Shown here: in pieces, positions 22,073 through 30,664 of the stretch
How the letters are laid out: every line of letters begins with the position of its first letter
Position numbering within the stretch: the first letter of the stretch is position 1
Assembly: GCF_000272475.1 (NCBI RefSeq)
Contig: NZ_AKFJ01000123.1
Span: 1 to 56,027 of the forward strand
From: Novosphingobium sp. Rr 2-17
Lineage (GTDB): Bacteria; Pseudomonadota; Alphaproteobacteria; Sphingomonadales; Sphingomonadaceae
Direction of reading: 5' to 3'
DNA: 56,027 nt
Notes under the pieces: generated by a model
Database searches by the model: none
Told to the model about the DNA's origin: nothing
What the model saw: the letters and a program-made list of their open reading frames with translations, nothing else
Position numbers and translations under genes: made by a program

Positions 22073-22645
22073 ATGGCATTGAAAATGCAAAAAGGGGCGC
22101 AGAATAGCATGGACATGCCGTCCGGCCGATCGAAATGGCTCGACCCGGCGCGAAGCCGATCCGTCCAGCACGAACTCGACGAAACCGACTTTCGTCTGAT
22201 GCGCGCGCTTGTCACCGAAGGGCGCGCATCAGACGTGTGGCTGGGCGACAATGTACACTTGTCGAGTACCGCAGTAGCGCGAAGACGCAAGATTTTGGAG
22301 GAAACCGGTTACATTACGCACTACTCGGCGAACCTAAACGTACGGTCGCTGGGGTATGGAACATTGGTGGTCGTCTCGATCGAACTAATGTCGCAAGCCG
22401 AAAACGTGTTGCAGGACTTCGAACGAGCCGTACTGCAAAGCCCGTCGATGCGGTTCTGCGCTTTCGTCACCGGCGATACCGATTTCCTAATGATCCTCAA
22501 CGTCCAGTCGCTAGAGGACTATGACACTATCTATCGCAAAGAACTGTCGGTTTTGCCACATGTCCGGCGCATCCGCAGCAGCTTCGTGCTGCGCGAAGTC
22601 GCCAACCGCCAGATAGCGCCAGCGATCCTACAAGCGCAACGCTGA
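22073..22645 (+). CDS. Lrp/AsnC-family transcriptional regulator
   Basis: This regulator is 190 residues from the ATG at 22073; ATGs at 22085 and 22109 are alternatives. The N-terminal winged helix-turn-helix begins at ELDETDFRLMRALVTEGRASD and includes LSSTAVARRRKILEETGYI. A RAM ligand-binding domain follows (VVVSIELMSQ; FCAFVTGDTDFLMILNVQSLEDYD; RIRSSFVLREV). The usual sensed ligand is an amino acid. It lies 48 bp after the zinc protease in the same direction, so it likely controls the protease and the divergent TBDT/M20 operon. Confidence 0.92.
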   Translation: MALKMQKGAQNSMDMPSGRSKWLDPARSRSVQHELDETDFRLMRALVTEGRASDVWLGDNVHLSSTAVARRRKILEETGYITHYSANLNVRSLGYGTLVVVSIELMSQAENVLQDFERAVLQSPSMRFCAFVTGDTDFLMILNVQSLEDYDTIYRKELSVLPHVRRIRSSFVLREVANRQIAPAILQAQR

Positions 22646-23661
22646 CATTCAGATGTTGCCTGGATAGCGGGATCAGCTGCAGCGCCAAGGGCAGTTGGAA
22701 GACCGAGGCTGCGTAAAAACGCGCCAAGGCACAGGCGTCGGATCTTTGTGCGATGGCAGACTGCACGCGATTTTTTAGGCGTGGCTCGTGATCAGGTGCG
22801 GAGCGTTGCAATAAGTGGGAACGCCCATGATCTGGATCATCCGCTTCATAGCCCAGGACTCACAAACTCATCTCGGTTCTGACGTTTTGAGCGTCTTGGT
22901 CACGAAGGGGGTGCTACCCATCCAGGATTTGAGCGTACCGAAGACATGCTCGACGGTTCGGCGACGGATGCCCATGGCATTGGGTAGCAGGTCCAGCCGC
23001 TTTTGCATGGCATCGATCACCGCCTCATGCCTCCATCGTTTGACGCGCTTCACTTTTCTCAGTCATACATCGTGGCCGCACTGCGCAGCCATGGCAGGCG
23101 CTCAGGTTGTGATAATGGTCGATGTCGCCGTGCAGCACATAAACAATACCCGCCAGGGTCACATCTCAATGCAACTCAACACCCAAGCCACAATCGTCCG
23201 AATTTTGCGCTTTTTGAGGGTTTGACGAAAACGGCGACCACGGGTCGCTTCCCGCACGAGACGCAGCGCACCGATCTGCGCGAAGTCGGACGGTTCGTAA
23301 CCTAGCTGGGGCGCTCGCGCCACTCCGCGAGCGCCGTGAATGACCGCCGTTTCCAGGTCGAGCAGCAGGAGGTCGGTTTGTCTGTGCCGACGATGGACAG
23401 CGTCCTCGCGGCGCTGCGACGCAAACGGTCGCGGCAAAGCCGGAGGCCGGATGCCGCGCTGAATCGCGTTTCCCGCTGCTGCCTATAGCTGCACCAACAA
23501 TCGGCAAAGTAACCGCCGTGCCGGCGCGAAATATCGGCGCACACACACCTTGCCCGCCCCGCCATCCTATAAAGTCAAAGACTGGTCGCCTGCGACATCC
23601 AGCGGCCGGATGTCCACTTTTGTCTATCATGCAGAACACTCTTCCGGAAAGCGGCCCCGAC
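22646..23661. other. Gene-poor stretch with transposase debris
   Basis: Between the AsnC regulator and the next receptor, the only recognisable content is the decayed transposase at about 22775-23157. From 23160 to 23661 several frames are open by GC bias, but none has family features or a convincing ribosome site. Base composition is mixed. Confidence 0.5.
22775..23157 (-). pseudogene. IS1182-type transposase, C-terminal remnant with frameshifts
   Basis: Several minus-strand frames together rebuild the end of a DDE transposase. First comes a Cys-rich piece (SACHGCAVRPRC). Next is WRHEAVIDAMQKRLDLLPN with RRRTVEHVFGTLKSWMGST (23053-22868). Then comes NVRTEMSL with a stop, and finally MKRMIQIMGV, ending at 22775. 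The motif RRxTVEHxFGTLKxWMG and the ending TEMSLHVLAYNxKRMI are typical of IS1182-family transposases. At least two frameshifts and a stop separate the pieces, so it is dead. No terminal inverted repeats were found. Confidence 0.8.
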
Positions 23662-26133
23662 ATGAAGAAATTGCTCCTGGCCAGCGTGGCTTGTTTGGCG
23701 TTCGCCGCGCCTGCATTTGCCCAAACCGCCAACGAAACCGAACCAGCCAAGGTCGCCCCAAAGAAAAAGGCCCCCGTCGCAGAAGTCTTCTCGACCGGTG
23801 TCGCCAAGGGACGTGACCGCTTGGACAGCGCGACCTCGACCAGCGCGCTGCGGGAAGCCGACATCGCGAAAATGTCGCCGCGATCGGTGGGCGATCTGCT
23901 GCGCAACATTCCCGGCATCTTTTCCGAAACGCCGAACGGCGAAAGCATCGCCAACATCACCATTCGCGGCCTGCCGCTCTCCTCCTCCGGCGCTAAGTTC
24001 GTGCAGTTGCAGGAAGACGGGCTGCCCGTGATGGAGTTTGGCGACATCGTCGGTGCCAGCTCGGATTCGTTCCTGCGCGTCGATCTCAACCTCACACAAG
24101 TGGAAGCGATCCGGGGCGGTTCGGCCTCGACCTTCGCATCGAATTCGCCCGGCGGAATCATCAACTTCATTTCCAAGACCGGTGAAGTCGAAGGCGGCGC
24201 GGTTGCGCTGTCCTCCGGGTTAGATTTCAAGCAGTTTCGCGCCGATTTCGACTATGGTGGCCGCCTGACCCCCACCGTTCGCTATCATGTGGGCGGTTTT
24301 TTCCGCCAGGGCGAAGGCCCGCGCCGGATCGGCTTTGACGGTCAGCGCGGCGGCCAGATCAAGGCCAATATCACCAAGGAATTCACCGGCGGCTATGTCC
24401 GCCTCTATGGCAAGTTCCTCGACGATCGCTCGCCCTTCTACGATTCGGTTCCGCTGCGCGCGACGGGCACCGACCAAGATCCCAAGCTGCAGGCGATCCC
24501 CGGGTTCGACCCGACCCACGATACGCTGTCGACGCGCGCCTTGCAGTCGGTGCTGCTGCTCGACGAACGCAACCAGCCGATCCAGGAGGATATTCGCGAT
24601 GGCCAACGGGTCCGCGAACAGTCTTTCGGGGTCGAGACCCGGTTCGACATCGCCCATTGGACGGTGATCGAACGGTTCCGCTATGCCAGCCGTTCGGGCG
24701 GGTTGATCGGCCCGTTCAGCAGCCTGATCCTGTCGCCCGCTGCGGCACTGACCAAGTTGGGCGCGACCGGCGGCAGCTTTCGCTATGCCAGCGGTGCTAA
24801 TGCCGGCGAGGTGATCACCGATCCGGCATCGCTGAACGGCAACGGGCTGATCGGCATCTACAATATCCGCGATCGCCGCCAGCAGGATGTGGGCAACGTC
24901 ACCAACGATATCCGCGCAAGCCGCGAGTGGGCGATCGGCAACAACAGCCTGACGACCACGATCGGCTTCTACAAGGCGCGCCAGGAGATCGACACCTCGC
25001 TCCTCTACGGCGTTGCGGTGACCGAGATCCGCGGCGGCGGCGATGCCGCTTTGCTCGATGTGTTCAACAGCGCCGGTAATCCGGTCACGGCGGGCGGCAT
25101 CTTCGCCTACAACCCGCTGTCGGGCACGCAGCGCCGCACGATCCGCCTTGCCTATGACGTCAACGCCCCCTTTGCGTCGGCCAATTATCGGTTTGGCCGG
25201 CTGTCGATCGGTGGCAGCCTTCGGTATGATATCGGCAGCGCGAAGGGCCAAGTGTTCGGCGTCGAACTCGGCGGCGGCCGGATCGGCCAGGTCACGCGCG
25301 ACATCAATGGCGACGGCGTGATTTCGGCACCCGAACAGCGCGTCGGCATAACCCCGACCACGCCCGCCCCGGTCGACTACACCTATAAATACTTGTCCTA
25401 TTCGACCGGCATCAACTTCCGCGCGTCCGATCCCTTTGCGGTGTTCGCCCGCTACAGCCGGGGCGCGCGCGCGAACGCAGACCGCCTCACCTTCGGCGCG
25501 GTGATCGACAACCGCACCGGCGGGCTGGCCATTCCACAGGCCGCCTATGACCCGGTGAAGCAGGCCGAAATCGGCGTGAAGTATCGCAACGCGAACTTGG
25601 CGCTGAACTTGACCGGCTTCTATGTCAAAGCCCAGGATTCGAACATCAACACCGCGAACGGCAGCGTCATTGCGCGCAATTACAAGGCCAAGGGGTTGGA
25701 GTTCGAAGGCAGTTTCCGCAAAGGCCTGTTAAGCCTGACGGCAGGCGCGACCTATACCGATGCGACCATCGTGACGGATCGGGTCACTCCCGCCATTGAG
25801 GGAAATACTCCGCGCCATCAGGCCAGCGTGATCTTCCAGGCAACGCCACAGATTTCCAATGATCGCTTTGCCGTGGGCGCGGTCTTCATCGGTACGACCG
25901 ACAGCTATGCGCAGGACGTGAATTTGCTGAAGATGCCGGGTTATGTCACGACCAACGCCTTCGTTCAGGTGCGGCCGGTCGATCGGGTATTGCTGTCGCT
26001 CAACGCCACGAACCTGTTCGACACCATCGCCCTGACCGGCATCGACGAGGCCAGCATCCCGGCCGGTGGGATCGTTCGCGGCCGGTTGCTCAACGGTCGG
26101 GCTGTTTCAACCACGCTGCGTCTGGATTTCTGA
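23662..26133 (+). CDS. TonB-dependent receptor
   Basis: This outer membrane receptor has 823 residues from the ATG at 23662, with a classic signal peptide (MKKLLLASVACLAFAAPAFA). The open frame extends upstream to 23518, but that part has no signal features. A plug domain (VGDLLRNIPGIFSE; ITIRGLPLSSSGAKFVQLQEDGLPVM; VEAIRGGSASTFASNSPGGIINFI) precedes the barrel. The protein ends AVSTTLRLDF, the C-terminal aromatic strand used for outer membrane insertion. A Ca-loop-like segment (RDINGDGVISAPEQ) lies in the barrel. It converges on an exported DUF885 hydrolase. The ligand is unknown, and no iron-type motif lies upstream. Confidence 0.92.
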   Translation: MKKLLLASVACLAFAAPAFAQTANETEPAKVAPKKKAPVAEVFSTGVAKGRDRLDSATSTSALREADIAKMSPRSVGDLLRNIPGIFSETPNGESIANITIRGLPLSSSGAKFVQLQEDGLPVMEFGDIVGASSDSFLRVDLNLTQVEAIRGGSASTFASNSPGGIINFISKTGEVEGGAVALSSGLDFKQFRADFDYGGRLTPTVRYHVGGFFRQGEGPRRIGFDGQRGGQIKANITKEFTGGYVRLYGKFLDDRSPFYDSVPLRATGTDQDPKLQAIPGFDPTHDTLSTRALQSVLLLDERNQPIQEDIRDGQRVREQSFGVETRFDIAHWTVIERFRYASRSGGLIGPFSSLILSPAAALTKLGATGGSFRYASGANAGEVITDPASLNGNGLIGIYNIRDRRQQDVGNVTNDIRASREWAIGNNSLTTTIGFYKARQEIDTSLLYGVAVTEIRGGGDAALLDVFNSAGNPVTAGGIFAYNPLSGTQRRTIRLAYDVNAPFASANYRFGRLSIGGSLRYDIGSAKGQVFGVELGGGRIGQVTRDINGDGVISAPEQRVGITPTTPAPVDYTYKYLSYSTGINFRASDPFAVFARYSRGARANADRLTFGAVIDNRTGGLAIPQAAYDPVKQAEIGVKYRNANLALNLTGFYVKAQDSNINTANGSVIARNYKAKGLEFEGSFRKGLLSLTAGATYTDATIVTDRVTPAIEGNTPRHQASVIFQATPQISNDRFAVGAVFIGTTDSYAQDVNLLKMPGYVTTNAFVQVRPVDRVLLSLNATNLFDTIALTGIDEASIPAGGIVRGRLLNGRAVSTTLRLDF

Positions 26134-26175
26134 AATTGTAGGCCAGGTCGCAAAGGGTCAGCTTGAACTTGCCTC

Positions 26176-28023
26176 TTAGACCGCTTTCGACCGGCTCGCG
26201 ATGATCCAGTTATCTACGACACGCTCCAATACCGTCAGCGGCATACCGCCCCCCGCCAGTGCGGTATCATGGAAGCTGCGGATATCGAAGCGTGCGCCCA
26301 AAGCCGAACGCGCCTTCTCTCGTAAACGCAGCCACTCATTGTGGCCGACCTTGTACGCGCAGGCCTGGCCCGGCCACGAGCAGTAGCGCTCCACCTCGGA
26401 AGTCGCAGCGCCCTCGGCGCGGCCCGTGTTGTCGATCAAGTAGCGGATCGCCCTTTCCCGGCTCCAGCCCTTTGAGTGGAGGCCTGTATCGACGACGAGA
26501 CGTACCGCGCGAAACAGGAGGCTCTGATAGAAGCCGATTTGGCCCAGTGGGAAGTTATCATAAGCGCCAAGCTCATCGGCCAACTGCTCGGCGTAGAGCC
26601 CCCAGCCCTCAGTATAGCTAGAGAAGTCTAGCAGGTTCATTAGCTTGGGCGCCGCGGCGCTTTCCTGCTGCAGCGCGATCTGCAAGTGATGGCCCGGGAT
26701 CGCCTCATGATAAGTCAGTGTGGGCAAGCCGTATTTGGGCCAGTTAGCGGTGTCGGTAAGGTTGATCCAGTAAATGCCCGGACGGGTGCCATCGAGGCTG
26801 GGTGAGTTGTAATAGCCCTGCGCCGCCCCTTCCTGAATTTCGGGCGGGACGCGCTTGATCTGGACCTTGGCCTTTGGCAGCCGACCAAAGGCCTTGGGCA
26901 AAAGCTCCTGCATCGCCGCCATCTGCTCATTGAGGTGCGCGACGAGCTCAACTTTGGCGGCATCGGTGTTCGGATAGACGTTGGCGGGGTCGGCGTTCAT
27001 CGCAATCATGCGCTCGCCCACGGTGCCCTTGCTGAGCCCCAGCTTCTTCAACATCTCGTCCGACCGCGCGGTCAGCTCCGCGACCTGCTCGAGACCGACG
27101 CGGTGAATCTCGTCCGCCGTCATACGCGTCGTGGTGATGTAGTTGAGGCTGTTGGCATAGTACTGCTCGCCCTTCGGCAGACGCGCGACGGAGGCTTCAT
27201 GTCCGGCCTTTGGCAAAGCCGCCTTCAGTGCATCGTTCTGGCGCTGCAGGGCAGGATAGACTCGCTCGGCTACCAGCTTCTCCACGCGCAGGCCCCAGTC
27301 GCCCGCGATCGACTGCTCGCCCGTACGACGCACGATCGAGCCGACGAGCGTGGAATCGGCGGCCTTCGTGCCCAGCATGCCAGCCTGCAAGCCGATGGTT
27401 TTGTTGAGTATGAAGTCCGGCGGGATGACGCCGATACCGAAGTCCTCAAGCATCCGATCGGTTTCGGCGGCGAGCACGTCCGCGAAGTCGTTGACGCGCG
27501 ACACATAGGCCTCGGCATCGGCCGCATTCTTGATGGTGTGCTGGTTATCAAGAAAATCGCCGGTGCTGAGATAGGCGCCGCCACCCTGGCTGACGCGATA
27601 GACCTGCGGCCAGCCGCCCTGGCCATATGGTATGGCGTAAGTGCGAATGACCGCATCCAGGCTGGTCTCGATCGTGTCGTAGTAGATACCGTCCTGCGCG
27701 CTCATCGACGCACGGTCGAGTTTGCCAAGATCAGTACGCGCGCCGCGCGTGCGGGCGCGGTCTTCCTCCTCACGCTCACGCGTGGGAATGGTGAGGTGTG
27801 ATTTCAGCGCGGCGCGGGCGCCGGTGTCTAGCCCAAAGCTGGTCGCAGTCTCGGGCGAGGCGTCGATCTTGGCTTCGAAATACTTGTCCATAAAAGCAGC
27901 AAGTGCCGGGTTGGACGAACCTGCACCGGCTCGCTGCACGGGCACGCGGGCGAACACCTGGCCTGCTGCAAGTATGGCTGCTCCCGCCGATGCGGAAGTA
28001 AGGAACCGGCGACGGTCGATCAT
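26176..28023 (-). CDS. Exported DUF885 metallohydrolase/carboxypeptidase
   Basis: This is a 615-residue protein of the DUF885 family, zinc-peptidase-like proteins. It has an N-terminal twin-arginine signal (MIDRRRFLTSASAGAA), so it is probably exported folded through Tat. The family motif HEAIPGHHLQ, near residue 440, supplies an HExxxH metal site. DFSSYTEGWGLYAEQLADE supplies the third ligand region. It converges on the receptor at 23662, with 42 bp between stops. The substrate is not known. A peptide or amide substrate would fit the neighbouring protease locus. Confidence 0.9.
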   Translation of the reverse strand: MIDRRRFLTSASAGAAILAAGQVFARVPVQRAGAGSSNPALAAFMDKYFEAKIDASPETATSFGLDTGARAALKSHLTIPTREREEEDRARTRGARTDLGKLDRASMSAQDGIYYDTIETSLDAVIRTYAIPYGQGGWPQVYRVSQGGGAYLSTGDFLDNQHTIKNAADAEAYVSRVNDFADVLAAETDRMLEDFGIGVIPPDFILNKTIGLQAGMLGTKAADSTLVGSIVRRTGEQSIAGDWGLRVEKLVAERVYPALQRQNDALKAALPKAGHEASVARLPKGEQYYANSLNYITTTRMTADEIHRVGLEQVAELTARSDEMLKKLGLSKGTVGERMIAMNADPANVYPNTDAAKVELVAHLNEQMAAMQELLPKAFGRLPKAKVQIKRVPPEIQEGAAQGYYNSPSLDGTRPGIYWINLTDTANWPKYGLPTLTYHEAIPGHHLQIALQQESAAAPKLMNLLDFSSYTEGWGLYAEQLADELGAYDNFPLGQIGFYQSLLFRAVRLVVDTGLHSKGWSRERAIRYLIDNTGRAEGAATSEVERYCSWPGQACAYKVGHNEWLRLREKARSALGARFDIRSFHDTALAGGGMPLTVLERVVDNWIIASRSKAV

Positions 28024-28379
28024 GGGAGCTCCGGAATTTATGGTGGAGCAAGACTATGCCATGCGCCCGGCGAAAGCCAGTTTGCGCGACACTATCCCTC
28101 CGGGGTTTTCATCTTAGAGCGACTAGCCAGCGCTCACGGCGGCAAAGTCATCGTGCACCGGAAGCGAATGGCGGTCTGGCCTTTGCGATGTCGCTGCCGG
28201 GCGTCCGGCAAGCTGCTCAACCGCTTTCACGCCCTTGGCACAAGCGATAGCGGCCGGTTTCGCGTACGAAAAAAGTGAAACAACCACGGTAACGCGGGGC
28301 TTCAACCGTTCGCAACTTTGAACCGTAGGTGGGCTCGCATAAGCGCCGGCCAACACACGATTTTCAGGGGAGTGAGTAT
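28024..28379. promoter_or_regulatory. Divergent promoter region between DUF885 gene and TBDT
   Basis: About 350 bp separate the two divergent genes. The half next to the receptor contains an A-rich tract (CGTACGAAAAAAGTGAAACAA) that could hold a promoter. I see no conserved operator and no supportable gene. Confidence 0.4.
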
Positions 28380-30464
28380 TTGCCGATCCGTTCACAGGCA
28401 GGCGCGTTCGCCGTGCGATGCCGTGCAGCAAGCGTCATTCTATCGGTCGCCGCAATCCTGGGCAGTGTCCCCGCCTTTGCGCAGACGCAAGCCGAAGCCG
28501 CCCCCGCATCCACTGCGAACGAGACCGCGGACACCAGCCTCACCATCGGCGAGATCTTGGTGACCGGACAGCGCTATTCTTCGGGTTCGAACGCCTCGCG
28601 GGTGCTGACTTCGGTAGATATCCTCAGCGGGTCGATCGCCCAGCGTGAAAACGTCGATGCCGCGTTCCAGTTGTTCTCCCGCCTGCCTGGCGTGCTGACC
28701 ACGAACTTCGGCCAGGGCCCCAGCAACGACGGTTCGATCGCATTTCGCGGCTTCAACGGCGAAGGCGGCATCAACGCGGTCAAGCTGCTGATCGACGGCA
28801 TCCCCAGCAACACCAACGACGGCTTCACCTGGATGCTGGACGCGGTCCAGCCGATGGACATCGAGCGGATCGAAGTGGTGCGCGGCACGTCCGACCCCCG
28901 CTATGGCCTGCACAACATCGCCGGCAACGTCAGCATCGATACCCGGCAGGGCGGCACGTACCTCGACGCCAAGCTGTCGGGCGGCAGCTTCGGAACCTAC
29001 GAGGGTCAAGCGGCAGCCGGTTATCAGAAGGGCGATTTCAGCCAGAACTATTTCGCGGGCTATCGCCACACCGATGGATACCGCGATCATGCCCAGGGCG
29101 ATCGCACCACGCTGTCAGGCAAGTGGTTCTATTCACCCGGCTCGTTCCGCCTCGGCGCCATCGCCCGCTATTATCATGGCAAAGGCCAGGAGCCGGGCTA
29201 CTTGTCCGCCGAAGATGCCAAGGATTCGCCCCGCACCTCCTATGCTGTGTCCCAGAACGACGGCGGCACTCGCACGATCCAGCAATACAGCCTGCATGCG
29301 GACGGAGAAGTGGCCCCGAACCTCACCGCATCTGCCAATCTCTATTTCGTGGACTACGCCGACGTGCGCTTCGTGCGGTTTTCCGAAAGCGTTTCGCAAC
29401 AGGAGCGCGTGACGCAACAGCGCCAATATGGCGGTCTGGCGCACCTGAACTGGACGCCTGATATCGGCTCGACGCTGCACGCCTTGTCGGTGGAAGTCGG
29501 CGGCGATTTCCAGATCCAGCACAACGATTACAACCGCTACCGCACCACCGATCGCGTCCGCACCGGGCAGACGATCTCGCAGAACTTCGACTTGTCGGTC
29601 TATGGCGCCTACATCCAGGCCGTGATCGAGCCGACCGAATGGCTGCGCATCACGCCGGCCTACCGGGTCGATTGGGTAGACGGCAATTACCGCGATTTGC
29701 TCACGGGCGAGCGCTACGGCGTCAACCAGTACGGCACAATTGGGCAGCCCAAGATCAGCGCCGCGATCACGCCGGTGAAGGGCGTGACGGCTTATGCCAA
29801 CTATGGGCGAACGTTCCAGATCGGCCTGGGTTCGTCCAGCTACCTGATCCCGCCTCAGACGACCAGCCTTGACGCTTCGTACAACGATGGCTGGGAATTG
29901 GGCGTAAAGTTCGCCCACGGTGGCTGGTTCGAAGGCCGTGTCGCCGCCTGGAAGCAAGTCGCCTCGGGCGAGGTGCAGTACAACGAACTGGACGCCACCT
30001 ACAGCAATCTGGGGCGCACCCGCCGCGTCGGTTTCGATGCGCAGGCCAACTTCAACCCGACCAAGCAGTTGAGCTTCTGGATCGCGGTGGCCAAGCAGCA
30101 CGGTCGGATCGTCGAGAACCCCGCCGCCCCCCAGGAGGAAGGCAACAAGATCGACCACGTCCCCGAATACATCGTTTCGGGCGGTATCGACTACAAGCCG
30201 ACCGACAAGCTGCGGCTGACCCTGCTGGGCAATGGCCAGACCGACTACGAACTGGACACCAGCAACGAACACGGACGTTTCGGCAGCTTCGCGGTGTTCA
30301 ACGCGGAAGTGGCCTATAAGCTGACCCCGAAGGTCGAGCTGTCGGGCCAGATCCGCAACCTGACCAACGATAAATACAGCTACGTGTGGTGGGATGGCGA
30401 ACAGACCCTCCACGCTCCAGCGGATGGAAGGGCAATATACGGCAGCGTTCGCGTGACCCTGTGA
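28380..30464 (+). CDS. TonB-dependent receptor, TTG start
   Basis: This outer membrane receptor has about 694 residues. I place the start at the TTG at 28380. It follows the ribosome site CAGGGGAG with correct spacing and gives a signal peptide (LPIRSQAGAFAV to GSVPAFA). The GTG at 28329 has no such site. The plug is clear (FQLFSRLPGVLTTNFGQGPS; IAFRGFNGEGGINAVKLLIDGIPS; IERIEVVRGTSDPRYGLHNIAGNVSIDT). The barrel ends GRAIYGSVRVTL. The compact size and vitamin B12/siderophore-like plug suggest a small ligand, but no Fur-like site is seen. A strong hairpin follows the stop. Confidence 0.92.
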   Translation: MPIRSQAGAFAVRCRAASVILSVAAILGSVPAFAQTQAEAAPASTANETADTSLTIGEILVTGQRYSSGSNASRVLTSVDILSGSIAQRENVDAAFQLFSRLPGVLTTNFGQGPSNDGSIAFRGFNGEGGINAVKLLIDGIPSNTNDGFTWMLDAVQPMDIERIEVVRGTSDPRYGLHNIAGNVSIDTRQGGTYLDAKLSGGSFGTYEGQAAAGYQKGDFSQNYFAGYRHTDGYRDHAQGDRTTLSGKWFYSPGSFRLGAIARYYHGKGQEPGYLSAEDAKDSPRTSYAVSQNDGGTRTIQQYSLHADGEVAPNLTASANLYFVDYADVRFVRFSESVSQQERVTQQRQYGGLAHLNWTPDIGSTLHALSVEVGGDFQIQHNDYNRYRTTDRVRTGQTISQNFDLSVYGAYIQAVIEPTEWLRITPAYRVDWVDGNYRDLLTGERYGVNQYGTIGQPKISAAITPVKGVTAYANYGRTFQIGLGSSSYLIPPQTTSLDASYNDGWELGVKFAHGGWFEGRVAAWKQVASGEVQYNELDATYSNLGRTRRVGFDAQANFNPTKQLSFWIAVAKQHGRIVENPAAPQEEGNKIDHVPEYIVSGGIDYKPTDKLRLTLLGNGQTDYELDTSNEHGRFGSFAVFNAEVAYKLTPKVELSGQIRNLTNDKYSYVWWDGEQTLHAPADGRAIYGSVRVTL

Positions 30465-30472
30465 CGCTGCCG

Positions 30473-30504
30473 GGCGGTGCCTCGAGGAGGAGCGAGGCAC
30501 CGCC
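30473..30504 (+). terminator. 12-bp perfect stem-loop after the TBDT stop
   Basis: GGCGGTGCCTCG and CGAGGCACCGCC form a perfect 12-bp stem with an 8-nt loop, starting 9 bp after the receptor stop. No T-tract follows, so it may work as a processing or Rho-assisted terminator. It also lies at the end of the convergent pyrophosphatase operon. Confidence 0.7.
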
Positions 30505-30664
30505 AACCATGCCATTGACTTTACGCCAAAATTTTACTGGCCGCCGGCCTTTTCGTTTACCGAAATGCAGGTCGATGCAGACCCGAACGGACGCCTGCGG
30601 GCCAGGCTGGCAAGCCGTTGGATCGCATCGGGCGATGGCCTGCTCTCGACATAGCGATCGGCGG

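Noticed and set aside
23159..23437. Minus-strand frame (92 codons) upstream of the receptor at 23662
   Set aside because: It reads somewhat protein-like (LLLLDLETAVIHGARGVARA), but no family, start context or partner supports it.
28123..28431. Minus-strand frame (102 codons) in the divergent promoter of the receptor at 28380
   Set aside because: It overlaps the receptor start and signal peptide, has no ribosome site, and is composed of mixed low-information sequence.
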